A DNA stretch of 64,000 nucleotides from Fructobacillus papyriferae (GTDB lineage Bacteria; Bacillota; Bacilli; Lactobacillales; Lactobacillaceae): positions 248,001-312,000 of the forward strand of contig NZ_JAAMFI010000002.1 of the NCBI RefSeq assembly GCF_018437225.1, in the 5' to 3' direction. The notes below the pieces were generated by a model. It was given only the letters and a program-made list of their open reading frames with translations, did not search any database and was not told where the DNA came from. Every line of letters starts with the position of its first letter. The first letter of the stretch is position 1. Shown piece by piece: positions 8,119 to 18,277 of the stretch. Made by a program: the position numbers and the translations under genes.

Positions 8119-9280
8119 ACGGACGGATTTATTTCCTGAGAAAATTAAGCTTTCTTGGTATCATCGTCCTGTTTTTTATTTTTCTGTTATTTCTTTATTG
8201 CTTTTATCAATAGTAACCTTAACCGTCATGGGGGCGGCTAAACCTGATAAAGTCAGTGCCAAAAAGAAGGCAACAACAGCAGTTTTGACTAAAAATGACT
8301 TGAGCAAAAAGGTCACTGCGCAGAACAAGACGGTTGAAAAGCTCGATGAAGAGTTAAAAAAACAACGTTTTTCCGGAACGGCTTTAGTTGTAAAAAATGG
8401 TCAAATTAAGCTTAGTCAGGGTTATGGTCAAGCAGATGTTTTAAAGGATCGTAAAAATCAGCCGAAGACGACTTTTCCAGTGGCTTCCACGGCTAAAATC
8501 CTAACCGCTATCTTAATTGGCCAGCAGGTCGAAAAGGGAAAACTATCATACGATAGTCCGCTTCAAAACTATTATCCAATGGTGCCAAATGCCGATCAAA
8601 TTACGGTTCGCGACCTGCTCACGATGACATCTGATTTAAAGCAAAGTAAGCAACCCGATCAGTATACTTCTGAACAGGATAACGTTGATTTCTCAGCAGA
8701 AAACACCGAGAGTTCAGGTGGTGTTCTTGGAACGGGCAGTGGCTGGACCTATCAACCCGTTAATTACCGCCTTTTGGCCGGAATTTTAATGAAGGTCACG
8801 GGTAAGAGTTATCAGACTTTGGTTAATGACTTGTTTAATAAGAAAGCCGATTTAGGTATTCTTTTCTACCCTGATTTTAAGAAAACAACCGCCTTTGCCA
8901 AAGCCTACACCTTTGGATCTGAGACTGAGCGAGATATTACGCCTGTTGAATACCAGCGGGAGACAGGGACTGGCAATGTGTCGATGACCACTGGGCAACT
9001 CTACTTGCTGTACCAGAAGTTCTTTTCAGATAAGCTCATTAAGCACCACCAAAGCTTGCTCGAGCAACGTCTGCCGGCCCACTATGCGGCTGGTCTCTAC
9101 GGCTATGGGTCGGTTTATGAAGGACACGGGATTATCTCGGGCTACGAATCGAACGTCGTGTTGAGTCACAATGGGCAAGATGCTGTCATCTTGCTGTCGA
9201 ACCAGTACGATAGTGACCATTCCTTTCAAAAGCTTGGCCAACAGTTCTTTACGGAATTGACGGGTGAGCAAGCACCATAG
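8111..9280 (+). CDS. Membrane-anchored serine hydrolase (beta-lactamase / DD-peptidase fold)
   Basis: Penicillin-binding-protein-like hydrolase of the class C beta-lactamase family, 389 residues, likely acting on the cell surface. A single N-terminal membrane segment lies at about 18-40, followed by a Lys-rich linker. The SxxK nucleophile motif is S126-T-A-K129 (FPVASTAKILTA). The second motif region reads WTYQPVNYRLLAG, where many relatives have Tyr-Ser-Asn, so the YxN Asn is replaced by Pro. The third motif is around YEGHGIISGYES and is one residue shorter than the usual HxG. The start overlaps murF by 8 bases, so the two are co-translated. The first ~700 bases are visibly more AT-rich than the neighbours. 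Substrate unknown: D,D-carboxypeptidase, esterase and a non-catalytic role are all possible. Confidence 0.8.
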   Translation: MLKRTDLFPEKIKLSWYHRPVFYFSVISLLLLSIVTLTVMGAAKPDKVSAKKKATTAVLTKNDLSKKVTAQNKTVEKLDEELKKQRFSGTALVVKNGQIKLSQGYGQADVLKDRKNQPKTTFPVASTAKILTAILIGQQVEKGKLSYDSPLQNYYPMVPNADQITVRDLLTMTSDLKQSKQPDQYTSEQDNVDFSAENTESSGGVLGTGSGWTYQPVNYRLLAGILMKVTGKSYQTLVNDLFNKKADLGILFYPDFKKTTAFAKAYTFGSETERDITPVEYQRETGTGNVSMTTGQLYLLYQKFFSDKLIKHHQSLLEQRLPAHYAAGLYGYGSVYEGHGIISGYESNVVLSHNGQDAVILLSNQYDSDHSFQKLGQQFFTELTGEQAP

Positions 9281-9344
9281 GCGTGCCAAATGAGCAGCCC
9301 CCAAAAAAATCAGTCAGCCCAGCTAGACTATAAACTGCTTGGCC

Positions 9345-9373
9345 TTTAAAACGCGCAGGGAGCGCGTTATCAT
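9345..9373 (+). promoter_or_regulatory. Probable cshA promoter with palindromic spacer
   Basis: TTTAAA (9345-9350), a 17-base spacer and TATCAT (9368-9373). The spacer is almost entirely a perfect inverted repeat, AACGCGC-AGGGA-GCGCGTT (9350-9368). A second palindrome, GACCAATTGGTC (9381-9392), lies near the expected transcription start. Both look like operator candidates, but the promoter itself is weak. Confidence 0.5.
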
Positions 9374-9430
9374 AGAAGTAGACCAATTGGTCTTTAGGCG
9401 CGCTCGAACGTGCTTTCAAAGGAGAAAATT

Positions 9431-11002
9431 TTGAAGTTTGAAGAACTCGGCTTATCAAAAGCCATTTTGCAATCCATCCAAGCCCACGGTTACGTGGAGG
9501 CGACACCAATCCAGGAGAAAACGATTCCGTTGACTTTGGCCGGTAAAGACGTCATCGGCCAGGCCCAGACGGGAACTGGGAAGACGGCTGCCTTTGGTTT
9601 GCCAATTTTGGAACACATCGACTTGGATAACCCTAACATCCAAGCCGTGATCATTTCCCCAACGCGTGAATTGGCTATCCAAACGGCTGATGAATTGAAG
9701 AAGTTGGGCTCAGACAAGCACGTGAATGTGCAAGTGGTCTTTGGTGGCTCAGATATTCGTCGCCAGATTCAAGGCCTGAAGTCAAAGCCACAAATCTTGG
9801 TTGGGACGCCTGGTCGTTTGCTCGATCACATCAACCGGAAGACGGCTAAGCTGCAAGGTGTCAAGACTCTTGTTTTGGATGAAGCCGATGAGATGTTGAA
9901 CATGGGCTTCTTGGATGACATCGAAGCGATCATTGCTCAAGTGCCTGATTCCCGTCAGACTTTGCTCTTCTCAGCAACGATGCCTGAATCAATCCGCCGC
10001 ATTGGGGTGAAGTTCATGACGGATCCTGAAATGGTGAAGATTGAAGCCAAGCAGTTGACGACTGATTTGGTTGAACAATTCTTCATCCGCTGTCGTCACG
10101 AAGAAAAGTTCGATGCCTTGACGCGTACCATCGATATTCAAGAACCATTTTTGGGCATTGTCTTTGGTCGGACGAAGCGTCGTGTCGAAGAGTTGGCCCG
10201 CGGTTTGGAAGCACGTGGCTACAAGGCCGCAGGGTTGCACGGTGATTTGACACAGCAAATGCGTTCCCGTGTCTTGGACCAATTCAAGTCACACGAAATC
10301 AACTTGCTGGTTGCAACCGACGTGGCGGCTCGTGGTTTGGACGTGAAGGACGTTTCCCACGTTTATAACTTCGATATTCCACAAGACCCTGAATCATACG
10401 TGCACCGTATCGGTCGTACGGGTCGTGCCGGTGCCGAAGGTACTTCTGTGACGATCGTTGCCCCAAACGAAATGGACTACTTGCGTGCCATCGAAGATTT
10501 GACGAAGAAGCGCATGACGCCTTTGCAACCAGCCACGTTGCAAGAAGCACGCTTGGGCCGAATCAACGGGTCATTGGACGAAGCGGCAGCGTTGATGTCA
10601 AAAACGAACCCTGAAGAAATGCAAGCTCAAGTGGCAGCCTTGATGAGCCAGTTCACGCCAGAACAATTGGCAGCTGGACTTTTGGCTTCCGTTGCTGGCT
10701 TGGAAAAGCAAAACGCTCCCGTAACCTTGTCACGGGAACGTCCTTTGCCACGCCGTAAGGGTGGTAAGGGCGGTTCTCGCGGTGGTTATCGTGGCGGAAA
10801 CCGTCGTGGTAACGGTGGTGGCTATCGTGGCCGCCGTGACGGTGATCGTCGTGGTAATGGTGGCGGTGGCTACCGTGGTCGTCGTGATGGCGAACGTCGC
10901 TCAAACGGTGGTGGCTACAAGGGCAATAACCACCGTTCGAACGAACGTCGTGGCAATGGTCAAGGTCGTAAGCGCGACTTTACGGTTCGCGAAAAGGGCT
11001 AA
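9431..11002 (+). CDS. cshA: DEAD-box ATP-dependent RNA helicase CshA
   Basis: RNA helicase of the degradosome and ribosome assembly, active in cold adaptation. Two RecA domains: Q motif and motif I AQTGTGKT (about 40-50), PTRELA, TPGR, the DEAD box as [12 protein letters not shown], then [16 protein letters not shown] and [10 protein letters not shown]. The C-terminal ~75 residues are a Gly/Arg-rich RNA-binding tail (repeats of [17 protein letters not shown]). I place the start at TTG 9431, because AAAGGAG (9418-9424) sits 6 bases before it. The upstream GTG at 9410 would put that site inside the coding region. Length 523 residues. In Firmicutes this gene commonly follows ddl-murF. Confidence 0.95.
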   Translation: MKFEELGLSKAILQSIQAHGYVEATPIQEKTIPLTLAGKDVIGQAQTGTGKTAAFGLPILEHIDLDNPNIQAVIISPTRELAIQTADELKKLGSDKHVNVQVVFGGSDIRRQIQGLKSKPQILVGTPGRLLDHINRKTAKLQGVKTLVLDEADEMLNMGFLDDIEAIIAQVPDSRQTLLFSATMPESIRRIGVKFMTDPEMVKIEAKQLTTDLVEQFFIRCRHEEKFDALTRTIDIQEPFLGIVFGRTKRRVEELARGLEARGYKAAGLHGDLTQQMRSRVLDQFKSHEINLLVATDVAARGLDVKDVSHVYNFDIPQDPESYVHRIGRTGRAGAEGTSVTIVAPNEMDYLRAIEDLTKKRMTPLQPATLQEARLGRINGSLDEAAALMSKTNPEEMQAQVAALMSQFTPEQLAAGLLASVAGLEKQNAPVTLSRERPLPRRKGGKGGSRGGYRGGNRRGNGGGYRGRRDGDRRGNGGGGYRGRRDGERRSNGGGYKGNNHRSNERRGNGQGRKRDFTVREKG

Positions 11003-11095
11003 ATCGAAAAAAGTTAGACGAAATTTAGAAAAGTGTCTGTTATCAGATGCTTTTTTTGTTTATAATGAAAGTAAACGAAGCGAAAAGGAGTGGCA

Positions 11096-12355
11096 ATGAA
11101 TGTAACAGAAGCACTTGCTTATATTCACGGTCGGCCAAAGGGTGGAAAAAAGAACTCCATGGCTCGAATGGCAGCCCTCCTGAAAACATTAGGGCACCCA
11201 GAAACGCTGTTGCCACCATCCTTTCACGTCACTGGAACAAACGGGAAGGGTTCCACTGCGACGATGCTTTCTGCCATCGGGCAAGCGGCTGGCAAACGTG
11301 TTGGTCTGTTCACTTCTCCCTACATTGTCCGCTTCAACGACCGCTTTCAGATCAATGGTGAGGATATCTCGGATTCTGATTTGGCCCGGTACACCAAGCG
11401 GGTTTCTGCAGCGGCTGCCCAGGTCACTGCCGATTCGGGCGGTGAACTTGTCCCAACGGAGTTTGAGGCCGTCACTGCCATCATGTTTTGCTACTTCGCA
11501 GAAGAAGAACTTGACCTCGCCGTCATTGAGGTCGGCATCGGAGGACGCTTCGACTCAACGAACTTGTTGCAGTCGACCGCTGTTTCGGTGGTGACCAGTA
11601 TTGCCCTTGACCATCAGGCCATGCTTGGTGATAGCCTTTTTTCCATTGCCAAGCAAAAGGCTGGGATCATCAAGGATGAAAAGCCGGTCGTTCTTGGTCC
11701 TCGCATTTCGGGTCCCGCAAAGCGGGTTTTGGAAGAGGAGGCGGCGTTGAAAGAGGCCCCCTTGATTCTGGCGGGCCCAAAAAATGGGCGAAGGCAAGAC
11801 GGGCAGTTTTACCGTTCTGCTCTTCACGGCTCTTTTCAAGAAGATAATCTGCAGACGGCGGTTGCGGCCTATTTAGCGCTCGATCCAAACACGACGCCTG
11901 AAGTGATTCAGACTGGGCTAGACAGGGCCTTTTTGCCGGGGCGCTTTGAGAAAGTGTGGGCCGAAAATGAAACAAGGCCGACGGTCTATCTCGACGGGGC
12001 GCACAACCCGGCCGGATTGAAAGCCCTGCAGCAGACTGTTGACCAGAACGTTAAAGAGCAAGTCATTCTCTGTGTTGCCGGCCTTGCCGACAAAGAGTTG
12101 ATTTCGGGGCTAAAGCCATTGGCCAAAGACGAACGGATCGAGCTGGTCACCCTTTCATACATGGGCCTTCCTGGACGCCCGGCACTAGCCAAAGAGGACT
12201 ATCAAAAAGCGGGTCTCATAAACCTGGCTTTTGATAGGCTGGACCAGGTCTTAGAATACGCTAAACAGCAAGGAAAAGCCTTGGTTTTCACCGGGTCCTT
12301 ATATTTTATAGCTGATGTTAGGAGGCATCTATGTCAGACGAAGAAAAAGTTCTGA
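11096..12355 (+). CDS. folC: Folylpolyglutamate synthase / dihydrofolate synthase
   Basis: Mur-ligase-like ATP enzyme that adds gamma-linked glutamates to folates (and may form dihydrofolate). Length 419 residues. Seen: P-loop FHVTGTNGKGSTATML, the TSPYIVRFNDRFQING motif, AVIEVGIGGRFDSTN, and C-terminal LDGAHNPAGLKAL. The ATG at 11096 follows AAAAGGAG with 5 bases spacing. The GTG 6 bases upstream overlaps that site and is unlikely. A TATAAT box at 11061-11066 may be its own -10. The last 25 bases overlap the next gene, the MFS exporter. Confidence 0.95.
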   Translation: MNVTEALAYIHGRPKGGKKNSMARMAALLKTLGHPETLLPPSFHVTGTNGKGSTATMLSAIGQAAGKRVGLFTSPYIVRFNDRFQINGEDISDSDLARYTKRVSAAAAQVTADSGGELVPTEFEAVTAIMFCYFAEEELDLAVIEVGIGGRFDSTNLLQSTAVSVVTSIALDHQAMLGDSLFSIAKQKAGIIKDEKPVVLGPRISGPAKRVLEEEAALKEAPLILAGPKNGRRQDGQFYRSALHGSFQEDNLQTAVAAYLALDPNTTPEVIQTGLDRAFLPGRFEKVWAENETRPTVYLDGAHNPAGLKALQQTVDQNVKEQVILCVAGLADKELISGLKPLAKDERIELVTLSYMGLPGRPALAKEDYQKAGLINLAFDRLDQVLEYAKQQGKALVFTGSLYFIADVRRHLCQTKKKF

Positions 12356-13773
12356 GTCCAAAGCTGATTTTGAGCATTCTTTCGATTGCCCTAATCGCCT
12401 TTACGGACATCATGTTGGAAACGGCTTTGAACGTTTCCTTTCCAGTTTTGATGAGCGAATTGCACGTGAGTTCGTCAACGGTTCAATGGCTGACGTCGGG
12501 CGTGATTTTGCTGACGACGATGGTCATTATCATGTCATCTTGGTTGAAAGACCGCTTCAAGAACCGCACGCAGTTCTTGGCTGCTGGTCTGATTTCACTT
12601 CTTGGAATCCTGATTGACGCTGTTTCCAACCAATTCCCAATCATCTTGTTTGGCCGCCTGCTGCAAGGTGTCGGTGCCGGAGTTGGATTACCCTTGATGA
12701 ACAACGTCATCTTCGAGCAGGTACCCATGAACCGTCGTGGAACGATGGTTGGTTTGGCATCCTTGATCGTTTCGTTCTCACCAGCTCTTGGACCTGCCTT
12801 CGGTGGTTTTCTGACAGACGCCTTTGGCTGGCACATGATCTTTTGGGTGGTTGTGCCCGTTCAGCTTTTTGCCTTGATTCTTGGATGGATGACCATCACG
12901 ACAACGGTTGAAACGAAACATGTCAAGTTCGACCTCATTGGTTGGTTGTTGCTTTCTGCCTTCTTCATCGGTGGTTTGATCACCATCGACCGCTTGGCGA
13001 CAGACGGCCTCTTTAACGTCACGAGCTTGATTGCCCTTTCGGCCTTTGTCTTTGGTATCCTGGGTTACTACTTTTATGCTCGTAAGGAAGCCGAACCACT
13101 TTTGGCCCCATCGATGTTTGCGCGACCAATGTTTCGTTTGGCGGTGTTCTCAGGATTCATCATTCAGATGATCAACCTGACCTTTAACTATGTCATTCCA
13201 ATGGGCTTGCAAGTGGTCTTGCACGAGAACTCCTCAATGGCTGGAATCGCGCTTTTCCCAGGCGCATTGCTACAGGCCTTGATGGCCATCGTCTCCGGTG
13301 CTTTGTACGACCGTTATGGCGCAAAGTTGCCAAACGGCTTGGGGGTCTTCTTCCTGATTCTCGGATGCTTCTGGATGGCCATCCTGCCATTTGGCTTCGT
13401 CCTTTTCATGATTGGCTTTGCCCTCATGCAAACAGGAATTGGATTCTTCAACGGAAACAACATGACAAACACGATTTCCAACATGGATCGCGTCTATCAC
13501 AATGCTGCCAACTCGATTTTTGCCGCCATGCAGAACTACTCTGCCGCGGTCGGTATTGCCTTGGCTGCCTGCATTGTTTCCATTTTCCAAAACAATGCCG
13601 CTGATATGACGAAGGGAACTGGACTTGGAATCCGTGTGACCTACATCATGGACGCTGTCTTGATTATCGGGGCGGCTTTGATGTCGTTTTCTGTCATTAA
13701 AAAGTCCAATCCGGTTGCTCATTCCATTCCAGTTAATCAAGAAGTCGAATGGCACAAGACGGATCAACAATAA
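12331..13773 (+). CDS. MFS drug exporter, DHA2 (EmrB/QacA) family, 14 membrane segments
   Basis: Proton-driven multidrug-type efflux permease in the membrane, 480 residues, with about 14 hydrophobic segments. Seen: N-terminal TDIMLETALNVSFPVLMSELHVSSSTVQWLTSGVIL (family signature for helix 1-2), a GRLLQGVGAGVGLPLM motif C-like segment, and GGFLTDAFGWHMIFWVVVP. A perfect AGGAGG precedes the ATG inside the end of folC, giving a 25-base overlap and likely co-transcription with folC. The substrate cannot be read from sequence. No terminator is clear after it. Confidence 0.9.
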   Translation: MSDEEKVLSPKLILSILSIALIAFTDIMLETALNVSFPVLMSELHVSSSTVQWLTSGVILLTTMVIIMSSWLKDRFKNRTQFLAAGLISLLGILIDAVSNQFPIILFGRLLQGVGAGVGLPLMNNVIFEQVPMNRRGTMVGLASLIVSFSPALGPAFGGFLTDAFGWHMIFWVVVPVQLFALILGWMTITTTVETKHVKFDLIGWLLLSAFFIGGLITIDRLATDGLFNVTSLIALSAFVFGILGYYFYARKEAEPLLAPSMFARPMFRLAVFSGFIIQMINLTFNYVIPMGLQVVLHENSSMAGIALFPGALLQALMAIVSGALYDRYGAKLPNGLGVFFLILGCFWMAILPFGFVLFMIGFALMQTGIGFFNGNNMTNTISNMDRVYHNAANSIFAAMQNYSAAVGIALAACIVSIFQNNAADMTKGTGLGIRVTYIMDAVLIIGAALMSFSVIKKSNPVAHSIPVNQEVEWHKTDQQ

Positions 13774-13867
13774 CGATTTTTCCGTTAAGGGCCTACCCTA
13801 AAATAATAAAAAAATATTGTTAAAAAGAACCTGTTTTTTCGTATCACTCTGTAAAGGAGATGATGAC

Positions 13868-14476
13868 ATGAAAGAGCAGGTTTTTTCATATTACGAAGCA
13901 TTGGGAGAAGATGCTGCACGGGAAACCGCACGCTTTTTCCTGCACTTTCCAGCGGGCTATGATTTTAACGCCCTAGACGAAAAAACAAAAAGCGCTTTTC
14001 TTTCGGAGAATAAACGCGTGAACACCGCCCTGTTGCATGCCCTTTTTGCTGGTTATTTGATGGAAAAACACCAGAAAGGACATTTGATTTCGGCCAGGCA
14101 TTCCGAGACTTTTGGCCGTTTCGCGCAAGCGGAGTTGGGCGCATTGAAGCAAGAACAGGTCTTTTTGGCTTTGCTGGACACGCAGCTCGATTTGATTAGC
14201 TGGGAAGTTGTCTTTGTTGGAACATTGACTGAGGTTTCAACGTCACCTAGAGAAATTTTTCAACGCGCGCTGCAACAAAATGCCTATGCCATGATTATGG
14301 CGCACAACCATCCTTCTGGAAACGTGCAGCCATCTGAAGAAGATCGGGCGTTTACTAGCCGCTTGGTCGACTTAGGGGAGCGATTGGGACTGCCCTTGAT
14401 TGATTCTTTTGTGGTCACCAAAAAAGCCTACTGGTCAATGGCTGAAGAAGAGGGACCACTTGCAGAAAAAAGTTAA
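13868..14476 (+). CDS. radC: RadC family protein (JAB/MPN domain)
   Basis: JAMM-type metalloprotein of unknown exact job, historically called a DNA repair protein. The metal motif is complete: MAHNHPSGNVQPSEED near the C-terminus (H-x-H ... S ... D). The usual N-terminal UPF0758 helix-hairpin-helix part is present only in short form, giving 202 residues against about 225. The start is ATG 13868 behind AAAGGAGATGATGAC. A longer reading from 13817 has no ribosome binding site. An inverted repeat (13823-13833 with 13877-13886) brackets the ribosome binding site. Confidence 0.9.
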   Translation: MKEQVFSYYEALGEDAARETARFFLHFPAGYDFNALDEKTKSAFLSENKRVNTALLHALFAGYLMEKHQKGHLISARHSETFGRFAQAELGALKQEQVFLALLDTQLDLISWEVVFVGTLTEVSTSPREIFQRALQQNAYAMIMAHNHPSGNVQPSEEDRAFTSRLVDLGERLGLPLIDSFVVTKKAYWSMAEEEGPLAEKS

Positions 14477-14556
14477 GCAAAAAAAGGCCTTGACCATTCG
14501 ACTGATGCATGAAAAATGGTAAACTAAGAAAGTAGTTTACAGAAAGGGGCCATAGG

Positions 14557-15522
14557 ATGCCTGCAAAAATCGTGATGATCGGTGGCGGTTCGGGATTACC
14601 CGTCATTATTAAGCCATTGGTTAAGCAAGAGGTTGATCTAACGGCCATTGTAACGGTCGCAGACGATGGTGGATCGTCTGGTTTATTGCGCGACTATGTT
14701 AACATCATTCCACCTGGGGATATTCGAAACATTATGGTGGCGATGTCCACAGCTGACCAAGAATTGTTGGCCCTTTTCCAATACCGTTTTCAGACAAAGG
14801 ATGATTTTTTAGCGAAGCATGCGGTTGGTAATTTGCTGATTGCAGCGCTTACGGAAATGACGGGGGATGTCTCAGAAGCGATTACTCGTCTCGCCAAATA
14901 TTTGAAGATTAAGGGTCAAGTTTATCCGGTTGCAAAAGAACCATTGATTTTACAAGCGGAGACGACTGACGGTCAAAAATTATCTGGTGAAGCTGCCATT
15001 ACGGCGGCCCACCAAGCACTCGATCACGTTTGGGTTAGCCCTTCGACAAAGGGGCAAAAAATAACGGCTAACCCTGAAGCTGTCGATGCCATTTTGTCAG
15101 CGGATATGATTGTCTATGGACCTGGTTCGCTTTTTACCTCCATCCTGCCAAACATTGTCGTGCCGGGAATTAAAGAAGCACTCCAGGCCACACCGGCAAA
15201 GCAGGTCTACATTGCCAATATCATGACCCAAAAAGGGGAAACGGACGCCTATACTGACGCCGAACACCTGGCGGTTTTGAATCGGCATCTTGGCAAAAAA
15301 ATGATTGATGCGGTGTTGACTAACCAGAGCCAAGTTCCTGCCGATTTCGTTGATTATCAACGCTGGGGTGAAATTTCAACACAGGTTAAGCAGGATCCGA
15401 AAGCTATCGAGAAGGAGGGAGCCGAGGTAGTATCGCGTGACTTCCTGTTGCTTCGCGATGCTGGGGCCTTTCACGATGGGCAAAAAGTGGCTGACCTCAT
15501 CTTCTCGCTCTTGGAGGGGTAA
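14557..15522 (+). CDS. yvcK: YvcK family protein (gluconeogenesis factor)
   Basis: CofD-like UDP-sugar binding protein that links carbon source to cell wall synthesis and cell shape in Bacillus and relatives. 321 residues. Seen: MIGGGSGLPVIIKPL nucleotide motif at the N-terminus, VADDGGSSGLLR, PPGDIRN, YGPGSLFTSILPNI. It precedes whiA by two bases, as usual. The common upstream partner rapZ (yvcJ) is not here: the preceding gene is radC. An extended -10 (TGGTAAACT) precedes its ribosome binding site GAAAGGGG, suggesting a promoter of its own. Confidence 0.94.
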   Translation: MPAKIVMIGGGSGLPVIIKPLVKQEVDLTAIVTVADDGGSSGLLRDYVNIIPPGDIRNIMVAMSTADQELLALFQYRFQTKDDFLAKHAVGNLLIAALTEMTGDVSEAITRLAKYLKIKGQVYPVAKEPLILQAETTDGQKLSGEAAITAAHQALDHVWVSPSTKGQKITANPEAVDAILSADMIVYGPGSLFTSILPNIVVPGIKEALQATPAKQVYIANIMTQKGETDAYTDAEHLAVLNRHLGKKMIDAVLTNQSQVPADFVDYQRWGEISTQVKQDPKAIEKEGAEVVSRDFLLLRDAGAFHDGQKVADLIFSLLEG

Positions 15523-15524
15523 GA

Positions 15525-16466
15525 ATGTCTTTTGCTGCTGATGTAAAAAAAGAATTAACGGGGCGAATCGTGTCAGATGAAGCGGCCAAGCCAGAATTGG
15601 CCGCCTTGCTTCAAATGAACGGGGTGACGACGTTAGGCTTAAAACAAGAAGTCCGCGTTCAAACGGATAACCCGGCCATTGCCAGACGTATCTTTTCGTT
15701 GATTCGCCAATCCTATCCAAAAGCTGAAGTCGATTACAACGTCAAGCAACAGTTCGCCTTATCGGAGCATAAGGTGGTGACGGTTGTCTTGCATTCGGCG
15801 GTTGAAGAAATTCTTGACGATCTTGGCGTGGATCCATTTGGTATTGATCAATCGGTGCCCGATTGGCTATTAAATACTGAAGACAAGCGGGCGGCTTTTT
15901 TGCGGGGGGCTTTCTTGGCTTCTGGCTCGGTGAATTCGCCTGATAAATCCAACTATCATCTCGAGATTTCGACAGGCCAAGAGGGCTTGGCAGAACAGTT
16001 GCTTGACTTGATTCAAGACTTCTTAATGCCAGCCAAAATGATCAATCGTTCCAAACACTATGTCATTTACATGAAGCGTTCGGATAAGATTGTCGAATTC
16101 ATGAAGCTGATTGGGGCGACGGCGACCATGCTGCACTTTGAAGATTTGCGTTTGGCAAAAGACATGCGCAATTCTGCCAACCGGATGATGAACGCGGATA
16201 TGGCGAATTTGCAAAAAGTAGCGGATGCGGCCAATAGCCAAGTCCAAACGATTTTAACGATCCAAGGCGAAATTGGTGACTTGGACGAACTGCCAGCAAA
16301 ATTGGCGGACTTTGCAAGAGCGCGGCTGGAACACCCGGATTCCTCTCTGACCGAGATTGGGGATTATTTGGAAATTTCCAAATCAGGGGCTAACCACCGC
16401 ATGCGCAAGCTAAAGGAATTGGCTAAACAAATTGAAGAAGGTACCTTTGATGCCGATCAAATGTAA
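15525..16466 (+). CDS. whiA: DNA-binding protein WhiA
   Basis: Protein with a LAGLIDADG-like N-terminal domain and a C-terminal helix-turn-helix. It influences cell division and chromosome segregation in Firmicutes and sporulation in actinomycetes. 313 residues, typical. Seen: MSFAADVKKELTGRIV start, FLRGAFLASGSVNSPDKSNYHLEI, and the C-terminal helix-turn-helix SLTEIGDYLEISKSGANHRMRKL. It is translated directly after yvcK. Confidence 0.96.
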   Translation: MSFAADVKKELTGRIVSDEAAKPELAALLQMNGVTTLGLKQEVRVQTDNPAIARRIFSLIRQSYPKAEVDYNVKQQFALSEHKVVTVVLHSAVEEILDDLGVDPFGIDQSVPDWLLNTEDKRAAFLRGAFLASGSVNSPDKSNYHLEISTGQEGLAEQLLDLIQDFLMPAKMINRSKHYVIYMKRSDKIVEFMKLIGATATMLHFEDLRLAKDMRNSANRMMNADMANLQKVADAANSQVQTILTIQGEIGDLDELPAKLADFARARLEHPDSSLTEIGDYLEISKSGANHRMRKLKELAKQIEEGTFDADQM

Positions 16467-16488
16467 AAGGGGCAACCCTTTTTTTCTT
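16465..16488 (+). terminator. Intrinsic terminator after whiA
   Basis: AAAAGGG-gcaa-CCCTTTTTTT hairpin straddling the whiA stop, with a long T run. Confidence 0.7.
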
Positions 16489-16546
16489 TTAGAAGAATGG
16501 GCTTTTGCGTTACAATAGAGTACTAAAGAGATAAAAGGAGTTTACT

Positions 16547-17155
16547 ATGTGGCCAGGTGTTATTGAACAAACGGCAAATGGACGTGAGTCCTATGATTTG
16601 CCATCACGACTATTAAAGGACCGGATTATTTTGGTTCAAGGCGAGGTCGAAGACAGCATGGCGACGTCAATCGTTGCCCAATTGCTCTTTTTGGAAGCGC
16701 AAGATCCGGATAAGGAAATTTCCATGTACATCAACTCGCCAGGGGGTTCGGTGACTGCCGGCCTGTCGATTGTGGATGCCATGAACTTTATTAAGGCACC
16801 GGTGACGACCATTGTGATGGGCTTGGCCGCTTCGATGGGGACGATTATCGCTTCATCAGGTGAAAAAGGTCACCGTTTCATGTTGCCAAACGCTGAGTAC
16901 TTGATCCACCAACCAATGGGTGGCGCAGCCGGCGGTACGCAACAATCGGACATGGCGATTATTGCCGAACAATTAACGAAAACTCGTCACAAACTGAACC
17001 AAATCCTTTCAGATAATTCCGGTAAGGATCTGAAAACGATTGCCCGCGATACGGAGCGAGATTACTGGATGTCTGCAGAAGAAACGCTAGAATACGGGCT
17101 GATCGATGGCATCATGGAAAAGGCCGGCCAAAAGCCAATTACTTTGAAGAAATAA
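16547..17155 (+). CDS. clpP: ATP-dependent Clp protease proteolytic subunit
   Basis: Tetradecameric serine peptidase that degrades proteins fed by ClpX/ClpC/ClpE. 202 residues. Catalytic triad seen: Ser in [14 protein letters not shown], His in [10 protein letters not shown], Asp in [14 protein letters not shown]. The oxyanion loop [12 protein letters not shown] is intact. It has its own promoter (-10 TACAAT at about 16511) and a RBS AAAAGGAG. I looked for a CtsR heptad operator upstream and found none that is convincing. Short leader, single gene. Confidence 0.98.
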   Translation: MWPGVIEQTANGRESYDLPSRLLKDRIILVQGEVEDSMATSIVAQLLFLEAQDPDKEISMYINSPGGSVTAGLSIVDAMNFIKAPVTTIVMGLAASMGTIIASSGEKGHRFMLPNAEYLIHQPMGGAAGGTQQSDMAIIAEQLTKTRHKLNQILSDNSGKDLKTIARDTERDYWMSAEETLEYGLIDGIMEKAGQKPITLKK

Positions 17156-17164
17156 GCACGAAAT

Positions 17165-17194
17165 CTGGCATAGGCCTACTGTTTGAAGTATAAT
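17165..17194 (+). promoter_or_regulatory. Promoter of ldhD
   Basis: CTGGCA (17165-17170), 18-base spacer, TATAAT (17189-17194), followed by a ~30-base leader with a TTGGAGGA ribosome binding site. Consistent with a strongly expressed fermentation gene. Confidence 0.7.
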
Positions 17195-17204
17195 GAACAT
17201 ATAG

Positions 17205-18221
<1,017 letters not shown>

Positions 18222-18232
18222 TTGCGAGCTTT

Positions 18233-18264
18233 GACTCCAAGCGAAATCTTGGGGTCTTTTCTTT
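18233..18264 (+). terminator. Terminator between ldhD and the PTS IIC gene
   Basis: GACTCCAAG (18233-18241) pairs with CTTGGGGTC (18248-18256), followed by TTTTCTTT. The downstream gene starts 14 bases later with its ribosome binding site right behind the T run, so the element may allow partial read-through. Confidence 0.8.
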
Positions 18265-18277
18265 AGGAGAGAGAAAA

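Noticed and set aside
10653-10904. His/Asp-rich frame opposite the Gly/Arg-rich tail of CshA
   Set aside because: Mirror of the low-complexity repeat in cshA. The cshA frame has all helicase motifs.
10760-10990. Repetitive GGT/CGT-rich stretch as a possible tandem repeat or CRISPR-like array
   Set aside because: The units are irregular and encode the RGG tail of CshA. No spacer-repeat pattern.
16490-16546. CtsR operator before clpP
   Set aside because: No GGTCAAA-type heptad repeats found in the short leader.
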